50,868 nt of DNA from Candidatus Pacebacteria bacterium CG_4_9_14_0_2_um_filter_40_15 (GTDB lineage: Bacteria > Patescibacteriota > Microgenomatia > UBA1400 > PJMF01), in the NCBI GenBank assembly GCA_002788675.1, contig PFRS01000005.1, positions 263,767 to 314,634 of the forward strand, written 5' to 3'. Positions 31,001-39,439 of the stretch are shown in pieces; position 1 is the stretch's first letter, and each line of letters opens with the position of its first letter. The position numbers were made by a program, and so were the translations under genes. The notes under the pieces were generated by a model. It had not been told where the DNA came from. It worked only from the letters and a program-made list of their open reading frames with translations, and did not search any database.

Positions 31001-31288
31001 AGGAAGATTTTCATCAATAATAAATTGTCTGAATGAGGCATCACCCAGTTCAGCAATATTTAAAGTCGCTGTAGCATACAGTACCGAAATGTTTTCCAAA
31101 AGTTCTGGAAATGTTTCTTGAATACTTTCAGAGGTGCGAGCAATATATTGGTCCCGGAGCACGTCCAAATCAGAAGCGCCATCAGACTCAGTATACGTAA
31201 GCAAAAATTGTGATAACTGGCCAGATAAAAAAACTCGTAAATCATCTAAAGTATCTGGTCTTTGAACTCGTTCTTTTTGCTGCATCAT
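28001..31288 (-). CDS. Very large calcineurin-like metallophosphoesterase protein with additional N-terminal and degenerate phosphoesterase-like regions
   Basis: 1095 aa; C-terminal motifs PLIDTHIGS, LLFGGDHIESR, GIVPGNHELN, GITGHWHHEQ; mid-region RFLYLGDILFGQ...HQVIISGLVAGGFNF...VSYIMSSEDYEQ resembles a degenerate second phosphoesterase. Confidence 0.75.
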   Translation of the reverse strand: MMQQKERVQRPDTLDDLRVFLSGQLSQFLLTYTESDGASDLDVLRDQYIARTSESIQETFPELLENISVLYATATLNIAELGDASFRQFIIDENLPSQDEYLVSKFLELQELYDVGEKTTRSLLAAIKNPTKISATTLKSLGILTRKICKAPTYASTELLLDFIMYIWSELEAEARLECTMLFSEVRAAMAELDPISTAKLYMSWQNQVFTIGHEFDAKNTTSGKLHSVENEKPSSSTELLSLIPLSSFDALGHALKYGAADESTTIEVLFEQFENVLVQLSEYPTEVVDGMIDVFVEAGFVKKYTKGKFRLTSTGKKNPNLGASELTSVNMANRFLFEKKSHTGVESLDDIWGQYAVSDEAKAIPERTLKIEGNERRFLYLGDILFGQKDLDVETVKKMTTWLANLPEDEKPHQVIISGLVAGGFNFRKKEQRRALAVRSMNEQFNAAKLFIDSIEEIGLEVSYIMSSEDYEQCRNYTIMAMKSLQSWANPVSDSQKSHVTYWQEDQLTQIESWDTHLDFQIKVAYPYNLRSGRRLRSADEIRDMEIVDERYRHLSPEELENTPGVFVRQEEYILLFDAYQRLVKNEPLPAHYFDILEVQNIPLPDKAPEGFGIYDGLKLTTELDDEKEVTTLLHHNLSLTPTSLNADPFTHSTRLLGQMKAANIDVPDELVVFHQDVGAGMGSSTRLISTPGFSTPNLDQISSAMEVKDRGARQMFSRDTLPTTGAIMSAIGTEGLNKTYFFTPELMDRASISPDRVAIIPLIDTHIGSISARVDYLVHLLDIIQTEIIPDHPTALLFGGDHIESRNYPGMPNEHALLGLIQMRHQEEFFLKLLGLSLTQGKSLTDLPEYLKNIFRVGIVPGNHELNSMHKYTGYDYTHSLEQQMKWILEGQSGSKGIVRNFQSILTPNGDYLNHPSGFEPDIGGYGVWLSHQLAGKGASGPAVFKSKSMMQGLGQMFSETQIGITGHWHHEQYTLVNGKLMLITPSMVGPTGYEMSLGVGSSPGANIIFVGDNQPVRLDSLSRKMLATHVIKDGPFSEQALADENPRWVTDADFDPLRHGLMGGPYSPHSALQKRLLDMAHEVVYGNPSLPR

Positions 31289-31497
31289 CGCCCACCTTAT
31301 CCTGTAGTTAATAAATAGACTAAAATATAGTTTTCTGAATTACTTTCAATTTGAGTCGCCGTAACACAACTACTCCTATATCTAGTGGTTTAAGTACCTA
31401 GTAGTCACAATACCTACCAGAAATTAGGATGTCAAGAACACGATACATACATATCTAAGTAGTACTTTGTAGTAAAAAAGTATTCAGTTAGGAACTA

Positions 31498-32754
31498 TTA
31501 GAACCAAAGGTCCAAGAAAACAAATGCCACGATGCCTGCCACAACAGACATACCCATGCCCCAAGAAAGCAGCAAATTGAACATTCTCTTTTGTTGTTTC
31601 TTATCTTCAACCGCAGCAATTGAAAGTGCCCCCAAAGTTGAAAGTGGACTAACGTCAACCATATGTGATCCAACTGCAACGGCTATAACCATAGGCACAA
31701 TTCCAGTGATACTCATCTTAGTTGCCAGGCCCGGAATTAGTGGAATAAATGCTGGCAGTACAACACCAGAAGATGAACTAAATGCAGAAACAACACCACT
31801 TACAAAAGCTAACAGAGCATTGATGATATCTGGACTAGTGACTTGGGCAATAAAAGTTGTCGCTAAATCTAACCCTCCAGTTTTTTCCATCAAACCAATG
31901 AGCACCGAAATTCCGGTCACCATTTGAATGGTTGACCATGGCACCGTTCCCATCACATCTTCTTCATCAGCCAGACCGAGTATAAACATAGTTGCTGCCG
32001 TTGCAACAGACATAATGACTAATGACACCTTAAAGAAAATAACACCGATTATAAGCGCAACAATTGCCAAGAGAGTGATCTTTTGCTTCGTTTCTAACAC
32101 CGGATGGATTTTAGAAACCTCAGTAGAAACAGCAACAAACCCACGTTTTTTACTTCTAATTATAAAAATTCCATATGCACCTAGGGCAGAAAGTGACTGT
32201 AGCACTGCGGAGGCTCCAAACACAGTCCAAATAAGGTTAGTATCGAGCTGAATCCTCTCCAACAAACCAAGCGCAACAACCCCTGTTGGTGAAAAAGGTG
32301 AAAATGCTCCAGCATTTGCTCCAGTACACAGCATGATTGCAATCACCAATGGAGAAATTTTATGCTTTTTGGCAAGATTCATCGTCATAGGAGCTAAGAG
32401 TGCTACCGCCGCAATATTACCGGGACCCAGAGCTGAAATAACAAATGACAAAACAAAAACAAGTAACGGTAACAAAAGTGCCTGACCTCTAATTATATTC
32501 ACCGCATGGTGAGTCACCACATCAAGACTGCCATTCTTTTGAGCTATACCAAAAACCATGCTCATAGTCACTAATAAGATAAACAGTTCAGATGGAAATC
32601 CAGCAAGAATAACTTTGGTTGAAAGTTGAGCCATGTACACACCAATACCTAAAGCTGCGGCAAGCGCTAACAAGCCAGGGTTTAGTTTGGGAAAAACACA
32701 ACTCAGAATAACTATTACAAGCAGCGCACTCAGCGAAACAATTGCCGTGAGCAT
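31498..32754 (-). CDS. MatC-like / SLC13-type dicarboxylate or citrate permease
   Basis: 418 aa polytopic; FPKLNPGLLALAAALGIGVYMAQLS, LGPGNIAAVALLAPMTMNLAKKHKISPLVIAIMLCTGANAGAFSPFSPTGVV. Confidence 0.8.
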   Translation of the reverse strand: MLTAIVSLSALLVIVILSCVFPKLNPGLLALAAALGIGVYMAQLSTKVILAGFPSELFILLVTMSMVFGIAQKNGSLDVVTHHAVNIIRGQALLLPLLVFVLSFVISALGPGNIAAVALLAPMTMNLAKKHKISPLVIAIMLCTGANAGAFSPFSPTGVVALGLLERIQLDTNLIWTVFGASAVLQSLSALGAYGIFIIRSKKRGFVAVSTEVSKIHPVLETKQKITLLAIVALIIGVIFFKVSLVIMSVATAATMFILGLADEEDVMGTVPWSTIQMVTGISVLIGLMEKTGGLDLATTFIAQVTSPDIINALLAFVSGVVSAFSSSSGVVLPAFIPLIPGLATKMSITGIVPMVIAVAVGSHMVDVSPLSTLGALSIAAVEDKKQQKRMFNLLLSWGMGMSVVAGIVAFVFLDLWF

Positions 32755-32891
32755 ACATACTCTCTATCCCACTGATAAATTACATACAGATTGAATGTCA
32801 GGTAGTAGGAACAACAAGAAGTGATTATCCTCTTGATGAATCATAAAGGCAATATTCAGTACATATACTTTACATATGCACATTCAAAAAA

Positions 32892-33758
32892 CTAAAGAAT
32901 ATCACTTTCTTTGGAAATCTCACTTGATTTTTCTGGCAAAATATACACATCTTGACGATACTCGTTCTCACCTACATACTCAGCTTCACCTCTAAGAATT
33001 TTTTCCATAGGGCTACAAGCAAAACAGCCATCCCCTTGAGGGCAATCATATTTTTCTAGTTTTCTGACCAGTTTAATCTTTTTTGCAATTGCAAGAACTT
33101 CATCATGTGCCGCCTCTAAATCTGGCAAAACCTTTTCACTTACAGTATCTGATAAACGCAGATACCAGTAACCTGCACCAGCAACTTTTCGTTTTTGAGT
33201 ATTGTGTACAAGTAAATGGTAAATGGGTAATTGCAGTGATGATTCATCTTCTTCTGACTTACTTGTCTTAAAATCTAAAATATAAACTGCATCTTTGTCT
33301 GGCAAATACTCAAGCCAGTCAATTTTCCCACATAAAATAATTTCGTCCTCTTCCGACAGCCAGTAGTGAGGTAAATCTTGTCGAATCTTAACTGAAAGTC
33401 GACCAATGGGACCAGGGTTCTTAATAATTCGACGCAGCATCATGCGACCTTCATCTTTATATCGTTCTTCTTCATCTTTTGAATGAAAACCACCTTTTTT
33501 ACCACTCACCTTTTTCCATACTTCTTCGTATTTTTGCAGTAGTGAATCTCTAAAACGATCTTTGGTAGGAATATTTGACAGCGACTCAACTACTTCATGT
33601 ACTGCAGAACCAAGTGCCAATGGGGGAGCCATCAGTTGAATCTTGTGACCGGTCTTTGGGTCTTTATATACATTCTTTAAATAATAAGCACGAGGACACT
33701 TTAAGAAATCACTCATTGAAGTATGGGAAACCCATACTGCTTTGTATTTATCTGGCAT
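32892..33758 (-). CDS. PD-(D/E)XK nuclease superfamily protein (RecB/Cas4-like) with Cys cluster
   Basis: 288 aa; SHTSMSDFLKCPRAYYLKNVY, GSAVHEVVE, CGKIDWLEYLPDKDAVYILDFKTSKSEEDESSLQLPIYHLLV, C-terminal CPQGDGCFAC. Confidence 0.88.
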   Translation of the reverse strand: MPDKYKAVWVSHTSMSDFLKCPRAYYLKNVYKDPKTGHKIQLMAPPLALGSAVHEVVESLSNIPTKDRFRDSLLQKYEEVWKKVSGKKGGFHSKDEEERYKDEGRMMLRRIIKNPGPIGRLSVKIRQDLPHYWLSEEDEIILCGKIDWLEYLPDKDAVYILDFKTSKSEEDESSLQLPIYHLLVHNTQKRKVAGAGYWYLRLSDTVSEKVLPDLEAAHDEVLAIAKKIKLVRKLEKYDCPQGDGCFACSPMEKILRGEAEYVGENEYRQDVYILPEKSSEISKESDIL

Positions 33759-33841
33759 ACATTTCCTCTATATTCTACACAATACGATTGTAACTACGTC
33801 TCAATACTACCACGGCTTTCTGAAAATAAGTGGTACGAGTA

Positions 33842-34606
33842 CTACTCTTCTGTCGGTTCTAAAACAGGAGTGACTGCTGGCTTACCAATAGGAGAAACAA
33901 ATGGATTTCTCAGATCACCAGAAAGTATAAAGTAATCAACTTTATGACTATCTAGAATAAATGGTACATACACTGTCTTTTTTTCGCCAGGCTTGATAAG
34001 AACTTCACGCCAATCAGCAGCTGTTGTATCTGTTTGTTCAAAACGAGTAGCAAGATAGGTGTTCGCTTTAACTTCTACTGGTTCACCTGTTAAACGAGTG
34101 TCTACAACATCCAATTCAACAACAACTACTCTTTTTCCAACATATTCTGGGGAAAGTACATACTCCGCTGCAGATACAACTGAAAGGTCATGAACACTTT
34201 GCATAGTAAAATCTAGGCCTCGATCTTTCCACTGCGTATCAAATGTGGTTGAAACAATACTAGAACTAAACTCTTCTTTGAACCTGCCTTGAAAAATGTA
34301 ATCTAAAAGAGATAAGTCATCAACCTTTGCTGAGTCAGATGCATCATCACCCATCTTTTTTTCGGTATCCATAATAGTAACTTCAACTGTTTGAAGTTGG
34401 GATTGTGATGTTGTTATCCAAAGATACATACCTCCGACCGATAGCAAAATAAATGCTATCACAATCACGCCTAGTAAAGGCATTGGCTTTTTTACTGGAG
34501 TATCGCTGAACCCGCCTGCAATTTCAGACAATTCCTGCTGGGTTGGCTGGGGAGCTATGCCACCAGTTTCAGGTGGAGTAGTGGTGTGCTCAATGTGTTC
34601 ATTCAT
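33842..34606 (-). CDS. Hypothetical membrane-anchored protein with extracytoplasmic domain (DUF4352-like?)
   Basis: 254 aa; Pro-rich N-terminus, TM LLGVIVIAFILLSVGGMYLW, VGKRVVVVELDVVDTRLTGEPVEVKANTYLATRFEQTD. Confidence 0.5.
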   Translation of the reverse strand: MNEHIEHTTTPPETGGIAPQPTQQELSEIAGGFSDTPVKKPMPLLGVIVIAFILLSVGGMYLWITTSQSQLQTVEVTIMDTEKKMGDDASDSAKVDDLSLLDYIFQGRFKEEFSSSIVSTTFDTQWKDRGLDFTMQSVHDLSVVSAAEYVLSPEYVGKRVVVVELDVVDTRLTGEPVEVKANTYLATRFEQTDTTAADWREVLIKPGEKKTVYVPFILDSHKVDYFILSGDLRNPFVSPIGKPAVTPVLEPTEE

Positions 34607-34608
34607 AC

Positions 34609-34857
34609 TTAAAGGTTTGAAAGATCCTCATCTAAAATTACTGTTGCATCTAGCTCAGTTTGAATAGTTTCTAATGAATCGTCATCACTGACCATTTGAG
34701 TCTCAGCTTGTTCTGGAGTCAGTTCAGCAGCATCCATGGTCTGTTCGATTGTCATTTCAGGCTCCGCGTACATTTGATCATCTGCGGGCTTTGTTGTACA
34801 GCCAACTAAAAAGACACTCAATGCTGCAATTCCAAATACGGTACATGCTTTTTTCAT
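34609..34857 (-). CDS. Small acidic lipoprotein
   Basis: 82 aa; MKKACTVFGIAALSVFLVGCTTKP lipobox. Confidence 0.7.
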   Translation of the reverse strand: MKKACTVFGIAALSVFLVGCTTKPADDQMYAEPEMTIEQTMDAAELTPEQAETQMVSDDDSLETIQTELDATVILDEDLSNL

Positions 34858-34866
34858 ATATTTTCC

Positions 34867-35475
34867 CTATTCTGCTGTAGTATTGGCTGTTACTGTTGCA
34901 TCTTTAAGAACCATAAGGGTATCTTTATAGATTTCACCTACAGCTTTATATCCTGAGCGAGCCGCGTCAATTGCGACCTTTGCATCAACTGCAAGTGATT
35001 GTGCCTCTTCAGCACTTTGGGCATCAGCTATTGCCAAGACTGCATTTACAGCATCTGTGGCTAATGCTTCTGCTTGAGTTATTGCTGTTTGCGCAGTAAG
35101 AAGTTGTGCCTGAGCTACTGCAGTGTCAATATTTCGCTCCTGCATCTTTTCAATACGTGTACGTAACTTCTTACCAATTTTTTCAAATCGTTGAGAATAG
35201 AGGGACATTCGATTTTGAAGTCGCTCAGCGTGTGCTGCTACCTTTTCTTGACGCATTCGTACTTGCTCAGCAGCTTTTTCATCTTGGTTTGCTTCTCTAG
35301 CTTCTATGAGTTCATTTTGTTGCGTTTCACGTTCTTGCATCTTTGTCTCGCGTTCAGCAGCCATTTGTTCACGATTGTCAACAGTCTTGCGTTCCCGAGT
35401 CACTGCTGTATCCGTCTGTGCTGATACAATTGATGCACTTACCATAAGTATAAGTGCTGCAAACACTAACGATTT
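34867..35475 (-). CDS. Secreted coiled-coil protein of unknown function
   Basis: ORF 34867..35511; probable start MKKSLVFAALILMVSASIVSAQ (near 35481-35475; signal peptide), then charged Q/E/R-rich coiled coil. Exact start is approximate. Confidence 0.6.
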   Translation of the reverse strand, partial: KSLVFAALILMVSASIVSAQTDTAVTRERKTVDNREQMAAERETKMQERETQQNELIEAREANQDEKAAEQVRMRQEKVAAHAERLQNRMSLYSQRFEKIGKKLRTRIEKMQERNIDTAVAQAQLLTAQTAITQAEALATDAVNAVLAIADAQSAEEAQSLAVDAKVAIDAARSGYKAVGEIYKDTLMVLKDATVTANTTAE

Positions 35476-35485
35476 TTTCATAGAA

Positions 35486-35908
35486 TTACATTCCTTGAGA
35501 CTTTTGCGCATGAATCTCAGCTGCTACTTTTCTATTTTTCTCTAACTTCTTTTCGTATCGGTCCTTCGTAACTTTGAAGACATCTAATAAATCTTCAAGC
35601 TCATGTTCAGATAAATTCTCAATATCCAACATTTTAAGGCTGCTCCCTTTTATTCCTTTAATAAGTTCATCAAGCTTAAGATGGATAGCTTTTGAATCTC
35701 TGTTTTGGGTATTCTGAATAAGAAACACCATTAAGAATGTGACTATTGTTGTGGTTGTATTTATGAATAGCTGCCAGGTTGTCGAATAGTGAAAAAGTGC
35801 ACCGGTACTTGCCCAGATAATTACAATACTGCATGCCGTTAAAAAAGCCCAAACTGAACCGGCTGTCTTGGAAATTCGTGACGCAATTTTACCAAAAAGT
35901 TCATTCAT
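35486..35908 (-). CDS. Low-affinity iron permease family-like membrane protein
   Basis: 140 aa; SRISKTAGSVWAFLTACSIVIIWASTGALFHYSTTWQLFINTTTTIVTFLMVFLIQNTQNRDSKAIHLKLDELI. Confidence 0.88.
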   Translation of the reverse strand: MNELFGKIASRISKTAGSVWAFLTACSIVIIWASTGALFHYSTTWQLFINTTTTIVTFLMVFLIQNTQNRDSKAIHLKLDELIKGIKGSSLKMLDIENLSEHELEDLLDVFKVTKDRYEKKLEKNRKVAAEIHAQKSQGM

Positions 35909-35949
35909 AAGTTCCTTTTATTTTCGTATTTTCAAGTACTTAAAGAGTA

Positions 35950-38535
35950 CTATACTTTTGCCTTTTTCGGAAGCAAGTGTGTGAAGAAGATATACTTTAT
36001 CACTTCTATTACCAGCGTTACTAGTATTGAAGTGACACCTACAATAATCCAATGAATACTTTGAAGAGGAACAAATGAGAAGAATGACTGGAAAGGATCT
36101 AGATATATTGGAAGAACTGTCGCTAAACCTGAAACAACTACTGCTAAAACTAACCACTTGTTTGTAAACAGCGACTCCTTCCAAACACTCATCGTCACCG
36201 TTCTACATGAAAAAACGTACACAAGCGAATCAATCGCAAGAAGAGCGAAAGAAAGTGTTCGTGCCAAATCAATACCATACCGAGGCAAACTCCAACTAAA
36301 TATTGCAAGCGTTGAAAGACCTGTAATCAAGGAAATGACAGTTATGAGCACCCGCAACTCCAGATTAACAACATGTTCTGACGGGTCAATGGGTGGCTCT
36401 GAGAGTAAATTTTTCTCTTTGGGATCAACGGTAAGAGCTAAATTAGGAAACACATCATTAACAATATTTATCCACAATACTTGAGCTGCAGTAATAGCTA
36501 GCGGCAAACCCATCAGTAAACTTCCCATAATAAGGATAACTTCACTAAAGGTATCACTCAGTAAAAATAAGAGTATTTTCCGTAAATTCGCGAAAATCCC
36601 TCTTCCTTCTTCAACGGCAGCAAGAATGGTTGCAAAATTGGAGTCGAGCAGCACAATGTCGGCAGATTCACGAGCAATATCACTTGCATCACCAACAACA
36701 AGCCCAATCTCTGCTGCCGCGATAGCTGGAGCGTCGTTTACTCCATCGCCCATCATGGCAACAACTTCACCCCGAGCTTGCAGAGCTTTAACAATACGCA
36801 ACTTCTGAGAAGGCTTTGTTCGAGCAAAGAGTTGAATGTTCTGCACCTGACTGAGTAAGCTAGCATCGGAAACAGCTTCAAGTTCCTGGCCACTAATAAC
36901 CTTATTCTCATCAACATCCATACCAAGTTCTTTCATCACTGCAAGAGCTGTTTCTGTATAGTCACCAGTAATAACAGTAACAGATATACCTGCCGAAGCT
37001 GCTTGCTGCAGTGCAGCTTTAACACTTTTTCTAACAGGATCAGTAAACCCCATCAATCCCAGCCATCTAAATTTTGAACGAAGCACTTTTCCTTCTGCGA
37101 GTTGCTTAAATACTTTTTTTGCATCCTCCACAGAAGCGCATTTTCTATATGCCAACGCAATAATTCGGCGACCTTTTTTTGCCCAAAGTCGTACATCTTT
37201 GAGTGAATCTTTTGCTGCAACGTCTGAAAGTGTTGTGTGTTTTATGATAGTTTCAGGTGCACCAACCATGAAAATCTCTGAACTAACTCGCACAGCTAAA
37301 AAACGTCGTTCGCTTGAAAATGGAATGCGCTCGTCGACTTTCTCCTCTTCCTGTAAAACCGATGGTGCCTTTACCTTTGAAGCATGCTTCCGAGCAAATG
37401 ATTCTGCCCATTTCCATCGGGCAAATTCGAGAGGATCACGTAGTTCATTTGCCAAAATTGAAGTTTTATATGCCAAGAGATCATCGGTAAATGCAGTGTC
37501 TGTAACTTCAAGTTTTCCTAGCGTAAGCGTACCAGTTTTATCTACACATACTCGGGTTACAGTTCCTAGTGTTTCAGTAGCTACCAAATTACGAACTAAT
37601 GCTTTACGTTGTAAAATTCTATGCATACCAATTGCAAGTATGGCAGTCAAGGCTACAATCAAGCCTTCTGGGATGGCAGATACAGCCAGTGCGACTGAAA
37701 TAATAAACATTTCAGAGAAACTCTGTCCAGAAACAATCCCTAAAATAAAAATAGTTACAGATAAAATGACCACTGTCAAGGTGATAAGTCTAGCTAAATC
37801 TTCAATTCTTTTTTCTAAAGGTGTTTTTTTCTGTGTTTGTTCATCAATGGTACGAGCAATGTGCCCCATCTCAGTCTGCATACCAATAGCTGTTACCACC
37901 ATGCTCCCTAAGCCAGAAACAACAACAGTTCCTAGAAAAACTTTTGCACCTTGTTCTGTCTTCGAAACATTCTTCAGATGCGAAATTAGTTCAGATACAT
38001 CGCTTATTTTATTCTTTGAAATAAAGGCTGACTTGGCAACAGGAACACTTTCTCCTGTTAATACAGCTTCATTAATTACAAGTTCAGATGCATCAACAAG
38101 AATACCATCAGCGGGAACTTTGTCACCTTCATAGAGTAGCACAACATCACCAATAACTATTGTAGTTGAGTCGATTCTTATTTTTTTACCATTTCTGAAT
38201 ACCCATGCTTGTTCTGAAACGACATTCTTTATTGCTTGCATTGATTTGAATGCTTTGCGTTCTTGATAAAAACCGAGTATGGCATTCAAAAAAACTGCCC
38301 CAAGAATTACTAAGGTGTCATTTACTTCTCCAAGGACCGCAGTAATTAGGGATGCTATCAGCAAGACAAGGGTGAGTGGACTTTTAAATTGAGCCAAAAA
38401 AAAGTAAATATCAGAGGGAATAGGTTTACTTGCAATGGAATTATCTGGTCCTTCAGCTTGAGCCTTATCAACTGCTTGCGTTGTTAAACCACTCACAACA
38501 AAGTCCTCAAAAAAAGATTGGGCAGTCCGGTGCAT
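35950..38535 (-). CDS. Cation-transporting P-type ATPase
   Basis: 861 aa; VLTGESVPVAKS, VCVDKTGTLTLGKLEV, MMGDGVNDAPAIAAAEIGLVVG, DIVLLDSNFATI. Confidence 0.95.
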   Translation of the reverse strand: MHRTAQSFFEDFVVSGLTTQAVDKAQAEGPDNSIASKPIPSDIYFFLAQFKSPLTLVLLIASLITAVLGEVNDTLVILGAVFLNAILGFYQERKAFKSMQAIKNVVSEQAWVFRNGKKIRIDSTTIVIGDVVLLYEGDKVPADGILVDASELVINEAVLTGESVPVAKSAFISKNKISDVSELISHLKNVSKTEQGAKVFLGTVVVSGLGSMVVTAIGMQTEMGHIARTIDEQTQKKTPLEKRIEDLARLITLTVVILSVTIFILGIVSGQSFSEMFIISVALAVSAIPEGLIVALTAILAIGMHRILQRKALVRNLVATETLGTVTRVCVDKTGTLTLGKLEVTDTAFTDDLLAYKTSILANELRDPLEFARWKWAESFARKHASKVKAPSVLQEEEKVDERIPFSSERRFLAVRVSSEIFMVGAPETIIKHTTLSDVAAKDSLKDVRLWAKKGRRIIALAYRKCASVEDAKKVFKQLAEGKVLRSKFRWLGLMGFTDPVRKSVKAALQQAASAGISVTVITGDYTETALAVMKELGMDVDENKVISGQELEAVSDASLLSQVQNIQLFARTKPSQKLRIVKALQARGEVVAMMGDGVNDAPAIAAAEIGLVVGDASDIARESADIVLLDSNFATILAAVEEGRGIFANLRKILLFLLSDTFSEVILIMGSLLMGLPLAITAAQVLWINIVNDVFPNLALTVDPKEKNLLSEPPIDPSEHVVNLELRVLITVISLITGLSTLAIFSWSLPRYGIDLARTLSFALLAIDSLVYVFSCRTVTMSVWKESLFTNKWLVLAVVVSGLATVLPIYLDPFQSFFSFVPLQSIHWIIVGVTSILVTLVIEVIKYIFFTHLLPKKAKV

Positions 38536-38547
38536 GTAAGAGCCTCT

Positions 38548-39438
38548 CTACCTCATTCTAGAAGTAAATTGTGTAATATCGTAGTGTGAAACTTCATTAA
38601 TAAGCTCAGTTTGCGCATCTTTTCTGACCATATCTCTCGACATAAAAGGAACACTATTTGGGTCTTGGTAAATAATACCCGTGGCAATTTTCTCATTCAC
38701 GTCATCAGATACAGCTAGTGCAGCAGCTCGATTACTCACATCATGGTCAGTATCATTCACGTTATACACTCGTTTTTGATACCATTCATGTGGAGTAGCT
38801 TTGTTGTAGGTTGGACAGTTCTGCAAAACTTCAACAAAGGCAAAACCTTTGTGTTTAATTGCTGCTTGAAACACTCGGTTCATACCCAAAATATCTCCTG
38901 AAAAGATGCGAGCGGTAAAGGTTGCTCCCAATGCAAGTGCAAATCTTTGTGGATGTATTGGAGTTGAAGACACACCATCTGGGGATGAATTCATTGGCAC
39001 ATCTTCACGGGTTGTTGCTGACGCTTGGCCTTTTGTTAAACCATAATTTTCATTATTATGACAAATAAAAGTCATATCAAAGTTTGCGCGTATTGAATGG
39101 ACAAAGTGATTTACTCCTTCACCAAAAGTTGCCCCATCACCAGCTTCAGCTACAACTGTTAGCTGTGTATTTGCACAAGAAATACCAGCTGCTAAAGGTA
39201 AAATTCTGCCATGCAATCCATGAAATCGATAGCCATCAATTTTATCTGAACCATTTCCATTACAGCCAATATCAAAACATAACATTGCTTGATGCGGCGT
39301 AATCCCATTGGCAACGAGAGCTTGTTTCAGAGCAACTTGAATGCCAAAATTACCACATCCTGGGCACCAAGTAAGCGCATTTGGTGAAGCGTATTCTGCC
39401 AAAGAAACTGTTTTTGTTGTGCATGTGTTACATGACAT
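38548..39438 (-). CDS. 2-oxoacid:ferredoxin oxidoreductase, beta subunit (start refined to MSCNTC)
   Basis: WCPGCGNFGIQVALKQAL, FDIGCNGNGSDKI, VAEAGDGATFGEGVNHFVHSIRANFDMTFICHNNENYGLTKGQAS (TPP-binding). Confidence 0.93.
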   Translation of the reverse strand: MSCNTCTTKTVSLAEYASPNALTWCPGCGNFGIQVALKQALVANGITPHQAMLCFDIGCNGNGSDKIDGYRFHGLHGRILPLAAGISCANTQLTVVAEAGDGATFGEGVNHFVHSIRANFDMTFICHNNENYGLTKGQASATTREDVPMNSSPDGVSSTPIHPQRFALALGATFTARIFSGDILGMNRVFQAAIKHKGFAFVEVLQNCPTYNKATPHEWYQKRVYNVNDTDHDVSNRAAALAVSDDVNEKIATGIIYQDPNSVPFMSRDMVRKDAQTELINEVSHYDITQFTSRMR

Positions 39439-39439
39439 A

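Noticed and set aside
31532-32251. Plus-strand ORFs of 131 and 107 aa
   Set aside because: Antisense shadows of the MatC-like permease.
37199-38134. Plus-strand 311-aa ORF
   Set aside because: Fully antisense to the P-type ATPase gene; composition is S/T/K-biased and matches no family.
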